Source: Prorocentrum cordatum
Taxonomy: Eukaryota; Sar; Dinophyceae; Prorocentrales; Prorocentraceae
Assembly (NCBI GenBank): GCA_963575745.1
Contig: CAUYUJ010002755.1
Location: 52,501-86,108 of the forward strand
Direction: 5' to 3'
Length of the DNA: 33,608 nucleotides
Shown here: positions 28,175 to 33,608 of the stretch, piece by piece
Numbering within the stretch: position 1 is the stretch's first letter
How the letters are laid out: each line of letters opens with the position of its first letter
Position numbers and translations under genes: made by a program
The notes under the pieces: generated by a model
Databases searched by the model: none
Told to the model about the DNA's origin: nothing
The model's input: the letters and a program-made list of their open reading frames with translations, nothing else

Positions 28175-30886
28175 CTAGATTGACTGCAAGTTGGCATCGT
28201 CAGAAAGTTTGTAATCGTGGGCAGCTATCAGGGTCGAGCGGACCGAGCGGGCCGTGCGGACACTATTAGATCCAGTGGGATCGATGGAATGGCGGAACAA
28301 CTCTTCCCACTGGGTCGTTTTGAGGCTCGAGCAGACGGACTCGGCAATATCAATGAAACCCTTGCCAAAATACTCTGGTGGGAACACGTCCTTCTTCTGG
28401 CGCTCCACAGCAGTGTAGACCGTATCATCTCTGTCCTTGGTGAGCACGGCATACATCCAGAGAGAACAGATGACGCCTTTGAGGCGATGTCTGTCCTCGG
28501 GATCGGTGAAGTCTCCGAGGCAGACCCGTATCGCGAGGTCGAGCCAACTCTCGTTGGAAGCCAGGCTTACAGGGTCGGTCGCGAACTCGCGCAGGCTCTG
28601 CCCGTCGTAGGAGTACATGCCGCTCAGGCCACCGACGCTGACGCGCGCCCACTGCTCGAGGCGGCACCAGCCACGCTGGAAGTACGTCTTCGACGAGCAC
28701 ACGTGGCCCATCTCGTGGCCTGCCTCTGGCGTCAGGCAGACGAAGAACCGGGGAAGGGTCGCGTAGACCTGGATGGAGCCAATCGCCAGACGTTGCATCG
28801 TCTTGTTGTCCTGCGGGATGCACGTGTAGTCAACCCAGATGTACGTGCTGTCGTGCTCGAGCCCGTTGCGTTCGATCAACTGCTCGCACATGGCGCACGC
28901 CTGGTTGAAATGAACGTTCTGTGGATCTGGCCTCTGCGTGCCCAACCACTGGTGGGACAAGAAGACGACGGCGTTCTCGTTGCAGAAGAGCCGGGCTCGA
29001 TCGTAGGTATCGAAATTGATGTGCAGCCCACGCTCTCGGGCCTCCTCGTACTGTATGAGAGCCCCACCTTCCACAAAGTCACGAAAGGAGATGAGCACCA
29101 TGTTGCACCCGAGCTGCATCAGCTTCGCAAACTCATCCTTGGCGTGCCGCTCGCCCTGCTCGCGCTGCTCCCGCTCGGCGCGCAGGGCCCGGGCGACGCG
29201 CCTGGCCGCGTGGGCGACGGCGCCCAGCACCAGCAGCGAGCCGACGACGACGCCGACCGTGAGCAGCACGATGGCAGCCACTTTCTCAGCGGGCTGATCC
29301 TCTGGCGGCTCGTACGGGGCAAGGCCCAGGCTCGCACGGTAATAGTCCCGCTGGCTCTCCAAGCCATACTTGTTGGTGACCGCGTTCCAACCCGCGACCA
29401 TCCTGGCCGTCGTGTCCGCCAGCGAGCTGGCGCCTTTCCAATACTCGACCAGGTACTTGACGGTCTCCGACTCTGTATACTCAGCACCGCCTGGAATGCG
29501 TATGTCAAGCGCGGCGTTTGGCGAGCTGAAGACGTCTTCGACCAATTCCTTCAGAGGTTGCAGCTGCCGTTCCTCCCAGCCCTGGTCCAAGAATGCTTGC
29601 TTCTTCTCGTTCGAACCTGAGAGTGCCAGGGCTTCGACATGGCTGAACCTGAAGGGGTCTAGTAAAGTACCCGGGTTCGATACGATCAAGTACCCGATCT
29701 CTGGGTCAGACATCCATTTAAAATAATCGAACATGGCATCTTTCTTGTTGCCGTCCGTTGAGGCTCTGATCTGTCCAGCAGCGCCACCCCCAGCGTAGAA
29801 AGGGGCGTAGTTCACCCCGTTCTGGGCGTGCAAGCAGTTCAGGCCGAAGTCCTCGCACGCGACGCCAGGCAGTTTGACGACGCTGAGCTTCCCAGTCAGA
29901 TTGTAGGCAGTGGCTGCACCCTGGTTGGCGATGATCATCTTGACTGGGCCAGGGAAGTTGATCGTGAAGGCGCAGCGACCCTCGTCAAAGTACGAGTTCA
30001 GCGTCTGCCAGTCCGTCTCGCCTAACGACGCGAAGGGGCTCGCGAGGACCAGGCGCTTGTAGATCTCCATGGCGACGTCGAAGATGGAGTCATGCATCTT
30101 AGGAGCCATGGTGCCTGGGTCGAAGAAGACACCCTCTTCTGTTCCCTGCGTCTGCAAGAAGGGCGCCATGGCAGCCCAGAAGAGCTGACCAGCGATGTCA
30201 GCTACCTTGGTCGAAACGCAAATCCCAAAATCTAGCTCGCCATCTCCGTTATGGTCCTTGTTGTGGAGCAGTTCGGCTGCATCTGCCAATTCTGTGAACG
30301 TTTGCGGATGTGGGATCCCGTACGCCTCGAGCAAATCGATGCGGTAGATGGCTTGGATGACATCACCATCGAGTGGGACCATGTAGATATCGTTCTTGAA
30401 TGTAGCGCTATTCTCGCGAACCGACGGGTAGATGTCGAGCCAGCCAATGGAAAGCTCGTTCCTGACTCGGTCCGTGAGTGGTTCGATCAAACCTTGCGAG
30501 GCAAACTCGGGCATCCATGCACCGAAGAATATGTACCCGTCGCACATCTTGGCATACTTGAGGTCCTGTTCGACGTCATCGTGCCAATTGGCATTGTTCG
30601 TAACTTGAAAGTCCGGCGTGCATCCTGTCACAGAACAGAAATCGATCAACGACTGCTTCATGAACGTCTCCTGGAAATCCGCAATTTGCAGCCGCACCGT
30701 CACTCCCTCGTATATGCCCTCGATCCCGAGGAGGAAAGTTGACAGGTACCTCTCGTCTGAAATGCCAGTGGCGATCGACACCTCCTCGGCACACCTCGCC
30801 ACGCAAGTCTGGTTGTCGGCGGAACCTTCCGCGGACGGCAGCAGCACCCCGGCCAGCCAGCACCCGACCGTCAGGATGCGCGCCAT
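28175..30886 (-). CDS. Solute-binding protein / transmembrane / TIR-like fusion (putative receptor)
   Basis: A 903-residue intact frame. The ATG at 30886 is chosen because a signal peptide starts there (MARILTVGCWLAGVLLPSA), it follows the spliced leader by 85 nt, and upstream in-frame codons lie in the target repeat. Residues about 25-510 resemble bacterial extracellular solute-binding proteins of the sugar/polyamine type: HPQTFTELADAAELL, DEGRCAFTINFPGPVK, YAPFYAGGGAAGQIRAS, then DAMFDYFKWMSDPEIG. Residues 536-560 are one membrane span followed by a basic stretch (AARRVARALRAERE). Residues about 640-750 are TIR-like: FLSHQW (642-647), IWVDYTCIPQ (683-692) and RGWCRLEQWAR, where WCxxE puts Glu744 at the place of the TIR NADase catalytic Glu. 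Predicted topology is an extracellular ligand-binding part and a cytosolic signalling part. Ligand and enzyme activity are untested. The gene is a retrocopy; whether it is expressed is unknown, although no frame break is seen. Confidence 0.85.
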   Translation of the reverse strand: MARILTVGCWLAGVLLPSAEGSADNQTCVARCAEEVSIATGISDERYLSTFLLGIEGIYEGVTVRLQIADFQETFMKQSLIDFCSVTGCTPDFQVTNNANWHDDVEQDLKYAKMCDGYIFFGAWMPEFASQGLIEPLTDRVRNELSIGWLDIYPSVRENSATFKNDIYMVPLDGDVIQAIYRIDLLEAYGIPHPQTFTELADAAELLHNKDHNGDGELDFGICVSTKVADIAGQLFWAAMAPFLQTQGTEEGVFFDPGTMAPKMHDSIFDVAMEIYKRLVLASPFASLGETDWQTLNSYFDEGRCAFTINFPGPVKMIIANQGAATAYNLTGKLSVVKLPGVACEDFGLNCLHAQNGVNYAPFYAGGGAAGQIRASTDGNKKDAMFDYFKWMSDPEIGYLIVSNPGTLLDPFRFSHVEALALSGSNEKKQAFLDQGWEERQLQPLKELVEDVFSSPNAALDIRIPGGAEYTESETVKYLVEYWKGASSLADTTARMVAGWNAVTNKYGLESQRDYYRASLGLAPYEPPEDQPAEKVAAIVLLTVGVVVGSLLVLGAVAHAARRVARALRAEREQREQGERHAKDEFAKLMQLGCNMVLISFRDFVEGGALIQYEEARERGLHINFDTYDRARLFCNENAVVFLSHQWLGTQRPDPQNVHFNQACAMCEQLIERNGLEHDSTYIWVDYTCIPQDNKTMQRLAIGSIQVYATLPRFFVCLTPEAGHEMGHVCSSKTYFQRGWCRLEQWARVSVGGLSGMYSYDGQSLREFATDPVSLASNESWLDLAIRVCLGDFTDPEDRHRLKGVICSLWMYAVLTKDRDDTVYTAVERQKKDVFPPEYFGKGFIDIAESVCSSLKTTQWEELFRHSIDPTGSNSVRTARSVRSTLIAAHDYKLSDDANLQSI

Positions 30887-30971
30887 GGAGGCCTCCTTCT
30901 GCGGCCGGCGCAAGAAAAAAGACCCCTGCAGGGAGAGCCGCCCCGCGCAGAGCAGTGAAGGCGCGCGCGAG
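30887..30971 (-). other. 5' untranslated region of the retrocopy
   Basis: 85 nt between the leader and the ATG. It begins CTCGCGCGCGCC directly after the AAG end of the leader and contains a C/T-rich stretch GGGGTCTTTTTTCTTGC. Confidence 0.75.
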
Positions 30972-30993
30972 CTTGAGCCAAAATGGCTACGGA
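30972..30993 (-). other. Relict dinoflagellate spliced leader
   Basis: All 22 positions match the dinoflagellate spliced-leader consensus (D)CCGTAGCCATTTTGGC..AAG with T at the degenerate first position. It lies between the target duplication and the 5' untranslated region, so it is the first base to last base of a leader joined to mRNA and copied back into DNA. Only one leader copy is present, meaning no sign of repeated rounds of retroposition and trans-splicing. Confidence 0.96.
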
Positions 30994-31015
30994 TGGAGTT
31001 CTCGTGGGCCGTCTT
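30994..31015 (+). repeat. Target-site duplication, right copy (22 bp)
   Basis: Identical to 26909-26930. It is continuous with the right inverted-repeat arm on its right side and abuts the first base of the spliced leader on its left. Confidence 0.92.
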
Positions 31016-31574
31016 GGAGGCGCCTTGGGGGCCTTTTGGACCGTCTGGAGGCCGTCGTGGGGCCGTCTTGGAGGCCTCTTGGGCGCTCTTGGGGCCATCT
31101 TGGGGGTCTCTTCGGCGGCACTGGGCCGTCGGCAGGCCGAAAACGTTAAAATCCATCAAGAGCCCACGGGAAATCAGCTGTCTTGGCCTCTTCGGGCCTT
31201 CCTGCAGGTCCCCTTGGAGGCTTCTTGGACTGCATTAAAAGCCTCTTGGGGGCCTTTGGGGCCGTCCTGGGCCATCTTGGGGCCATCTTGGAACGCCTCG
31301 GTTGCATCTTGGGCCGTCTTGGAAACATATTGGGGCCGTCTTGGGCTCTCTTGGAGCGATCCTAGCCGCCTTGGAGGCATCTTGGTGGCCATCTTGGGCC
31401 ATTTGGGCCGTCTTAGTGGCGATGTGGCCACACCTTCTGGTCCTTCCGAGGGCAGGCGGTCTGGGCCGAAGGCCACTGGGAAGGGTTTGAAAATAAGAAG
31501 AGCAGCAAAATGTCTGGCACGCCGTCCACCCCTGTGGCAAGCACAGGGGGCGGCGGATCCAAGACGCCTACGGC

Positions 31575-31855
31575 GAATCACCGCCGCCCCCAGCCTTTTT
31601 GAGAAGCGCCTATGTGGCCAAACGTTGGGCCCCAGCTTGGCCAAGCTATCTGATTATGTATTCCCCCAGCCGCTCCGGAAACTCTTCGGGGAACACTTGG
31701 GGGAGGCTGAGGGGGAGGATCAGGAGAGGGAGGAGGAAGAGGAGGAGGAGGAGGAGGAGGAGGAGGCCTCTTGGGAGCCTCTTTGGGCACTCTTGTGGGG
31801 CCTCCTGGAGGCTTCCCGGGGGCCTCTTGGAAGCCTCTTGGGGGCCTCCTTAGGC
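31575..31855. other. Segment present only in the right arm
   Basis: In the left arm, GATCCAAGACGCCTAC (complement) joins directly to GGGCCTCTTGGGGGCCG. In the right arm the same words end at about 31573 and resume at about 31853. The extra segment holds unique sequence (ATGTGGCCAAACGTTGGGCC) and a GGA microsatellite (31725-31765). It is an insertion here or a deletion in the other arm. Confidence 0.75.
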
Positions 31856-32402
31856 CTCTTGGGGGCCGTGGGGGCGTCTTGGGGGCCTCTCCTTGGCCGT
31901 CTTGAAGCGTTCCTGGCCCGTCTGACGGGTCTGACGCCGTCGGAAGCCATCTTGGGGGCCTCTTTGAACCGATGTGGGGTCCTCTTGAGGCGCTTCAGGG
32001 CCGTCTTGGAGGCCATCTTGGGCGTCTTAGAGGCCTCTTGGGGAGGAGGAGGGGGAGGAGGAGGAGGAGGAGGAGGAGGAGGAGGAGGAGGAGGAGGAAG
32101 AGGAGGGGGAGGGGGAGGAGCAGGGAGGAGGAGGAGGAGGAGGAGGAGGTTGAGGAGGAGGAGGAGGAGGAACAGGAGGAAGAGGAAGAAAAGGACCTGG
32201 AAAAGCAGGCGAAGAGGGAGTAGGAAGAGAAATAGGGAGGAAGACCGGGAGAAGGAGGCAGGGGGTAGGAGCGAGGAGACACAGTCGGACAGCGAGAGAC
32301 AAAGTCGGAGCAACCCCAAACCCCCAGAGTCTGGGGGCGCCCAAGAGTCTGAGCAGCACCTTTTTCAGATCGATTGAAAAAAAAAATCAAGTTCGGATGG
32401 TT

Positions 32403-33430
32403 CAGGTAGGAGGCCCCCGCAACTCGGAGCTCTGAGACGCCGCGCTCGAGGTGGTCCGGCCCGTTTCGCCTGAGACTTCCTCGCACCACGTTTCGCCCGA
32501 GACATCGTCGCAACTCTGGGGTCCGAGATGCCGCGCGCGGGGTGGTCCAGCCCGTTACGCTGGAGACATCCTCGCAACTCTAGGCTCCGAGATTCCGTTC
32601 GGGATGAAGAGGAGGTGGAGGAGGAGGAGGAGGAGGAGGAGGAGGAGGAGGAGGAGGAGGAGGAGGAGGGAAGGAGGAGAAGAGGAGGAGGAGGAGGAAG
32701 GGAGAAGGGGGAGGCGGATGATGTGCATGAGGGAGCAGGCATGAGGAGGGGGGGAGGCCCCAGAGAGCTCCAGGAGGCCGCAGGACGCCCAGGAGAGGCC
32801 CCAGGGGTCCCCAGGAGATTCCCAGGAGGCTCCCAGGAGGCCCCAGGAGGCCGCCTATCAGAACGTGTCAAGTTAATACACATCGGGTGTCGATTCGTTG
32901 ATTCTTCCTGCTCTTGTGCCCCCCCCCTACATTTGGAGAGGCCCAAACGGCCACAGGTTTGATATCCACCCTGGGAGCCCCAGAGGCTTCAGGAAACCCC
33001 AGCCACAGGAGGCCCAGGAGGAAGCCCCAGGAGGTCCCCCCCAGGAGGCCCCAGGAGGCCCCCGCAACTCGGAGCTCTGAGACGCCGCGCTCGAGGTGGT
33101 CCGGCCCGTTTCGCCTGAGACTTCCTCGCAGCACGTTTCGCCCGAGAAATCGTCGCAACTCTGGGGTTCGAGATGCCGCGCGCGAGGTGGTCCAGCCCGT
33201 CACGCTGGAGACATCCTCGCAACTCTAGGCTCCGAGATGCCGTTCGGGATGGAGAGGAGGTCGAGGAGGAGGAGGAGGAGGAGGAGGAGGAGGAGGAGGA
33301 GGAGGAGGAGAAGGAGATGGAAGGGAGAATGGGGAGGCGGATGATGTGCATGAGGGAGCAAGCAGGAGGAAGGGGAGGAGGAGGAGGAGGAGGAGGAGGA
33401 GGAGGGAGAAGGAAGGGAGTTGCAGGAGAG
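32403..33430. repeat. 645-bp tandem segmental duplication
   Basis: AGGCCCCCGCAACTCGGAGC starts at 32411 and 33056, an offset of 645 bp. Each copy holds 64-bp repeats (32448-32600; 33095-33250), then GAGATnCCGTTCGGGATG, a GGA microsatellite (32605-32710; 33255-33330) and GCGGATGATGTGCATGAGGG (32715; 33338). A copy of the 4430-5035 repeat (32765-33030) lies between them. Confidence 0.88.
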
Positions 33431-33485
33431 GACCTAACGGGAAGCGAGTGCGATGTGGACTTGTCAAAACGTGTGCGAAAGATTG

Positions 33486-33608
33486 TCCGGCCCGTTTCGT
33501 TTGAGACATCCTTCCAATACTGAGCTCCAAGATGTCGCTCGCGAGGTGGTCCGGCCCGTTTCGATTGAGCCATCTTCGCAATGCGAGGCTCGAAGATGTT
33601 GCGCGCGA
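33486..33608. repeat. 64-bp tandem repeat, last cluster (runs off the edge)
   Basis: About two units (GTCCGGCCCGTTTCG, TTTGAGACATCC, CGCTCGCGAGGTGGTCC), continuing past the right end of the window. Confidence 0.85.

Larger units (their letters stand above)
26931..30993 (-). mobile_element. Retroposed, spliced-leader-bearing mRNA (retrogene insertion)
   Basis: A 4063-bp insert bounded exactly by perfect 22-bp direct repeats. In minus-strand order it has a full spliced leader at the very 5' end (30993-30972), an 85-nt leader-to-ATG stretch, an intact 903-codon frame, about 1.2 kb of 3' sequence and a short A run. Only mature dinoflagellate mRNA carries the leader, so the insert was copied from mRNA. 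The duplication plus oligo-T junction is the signature of target-primed reverse transcription by a LINE-type enzyme. The same target without an insert is present at about 22896-22924. Confidence 0.92.
30994..32391 (-). repeat. Right arm of a long inverted repeat
   Basis: Near-complement of 21782-22922. It includes the GGA microsatellite (32040-32175) and ends at CCCAGAGTCTGGGGGCGCCC and AAAAAAATCAAG (about 32320-32391). It contains about 280 bp not found in the other arm (31575-31855). The long plus-strand open frame across it (GASWGPLLGRLEAFL.., poly-Gly, poly-Arg) is a repeat artefact. Confidence 0.88.

Noticed and set aside
28217-29620. 467-codon plus-strand frame opposite the receptor gene
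   Set aside because: Shadow of the minus-strand gene, which has clear domains and a leader; the opposite product shows no motif.
30887-31159. 91-codon upstream extension of the receptor frame
   Set aside because: It crosses the spliced leader and the target duplication, so it is not part of the mRNA-derived coding sequence; the signal peptide begins at 30886.
30983-32377. 464-codon plus-strand frame rich in GASWGPLG, poly-Gly and poly-Arg
   Set aside because: It is the inverted-repeat arm with GGCC-type repeats and a GGA microsatellite; the left arm does not keep the same frame intact.

Overview
The window looks like nuclear DNA of a dinoflagellate. The strongest reason is a complete 22-nt copy of the dinoflagellate trans-spliced leader at 30972-30993 on the minus strand. 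Also consistent are intronless, GC-rich reading frames separated by kilobases of repeat-rich DNA, and several paralogous gene families of the kind seen in dinoflagellates. The GC content and the CCAAGAGGGCC-type repeats would suit a Prorocentrum-like genome, but the species is a guess from memory.

Layout. 1-1062 (minus) is a non-LTR (LINE) reverse transcriptase fragment that runs off the left edge and ends in a GGA/TCC microsatellite. 1.1-5.3 kb is non-coding, with small hairpins, a degenerate ~210-bp tandem repeat, a 64-bp tandem repeat and a 297-bp duplication. A small serine recombinase lies at 6302-7063 (minus). A lysine-rich protein of unknown function lies at 8998-10170 (plus). After it come microsatellites and a tandem array (11115-12835) whose unit grows in steps of about 26 bp. 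A second lysine-rich unknown protein is at 13714-14940 (plus), followed by a TTTAGC/TTAGC minisatellite. A transposase-like gene broken by one extra A is at 16258-18340 (plus). 18.3-21.6 kb is mostly empty, apart from a possible short retroposon.

The right third is dominated by repeats and one gene. Two inverted arms (21782-22922 and 30994-32391) face each other. Between them lie a fold-back palindrome, GTC/GAC microsatellites, NotI-cored hairpin units and a 75-bp higher-order satellite. Nested at the inner end of the right arm is a textbook retroposed mRNA (26931-30993, minus). It has the spliced leader at its 5' end, an intact 903-codon frame, a ~1.2-kb 3' region, a short A tail and perfect 22-bp target-site duplications. 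The left arm carries the matching unoccupied site. The encoded protein has a signal peptide, a bacterial-type solute-binding domain, one membrane span and a cytosolic TIR-like domain, an architecture that suggests a ligand-sensing receptor.

How the parts fit: the LINE fragment shows the kind of enzyme that could make the retrocopy. The serine recombinase and transposase-like gene show that DNA-level mobile elements also contributed. No operon-like or pathway relation between the genes is evident. Most long open frames in the repeats are by-products of stop-free GC-rich repeats and are not annotated as genes.
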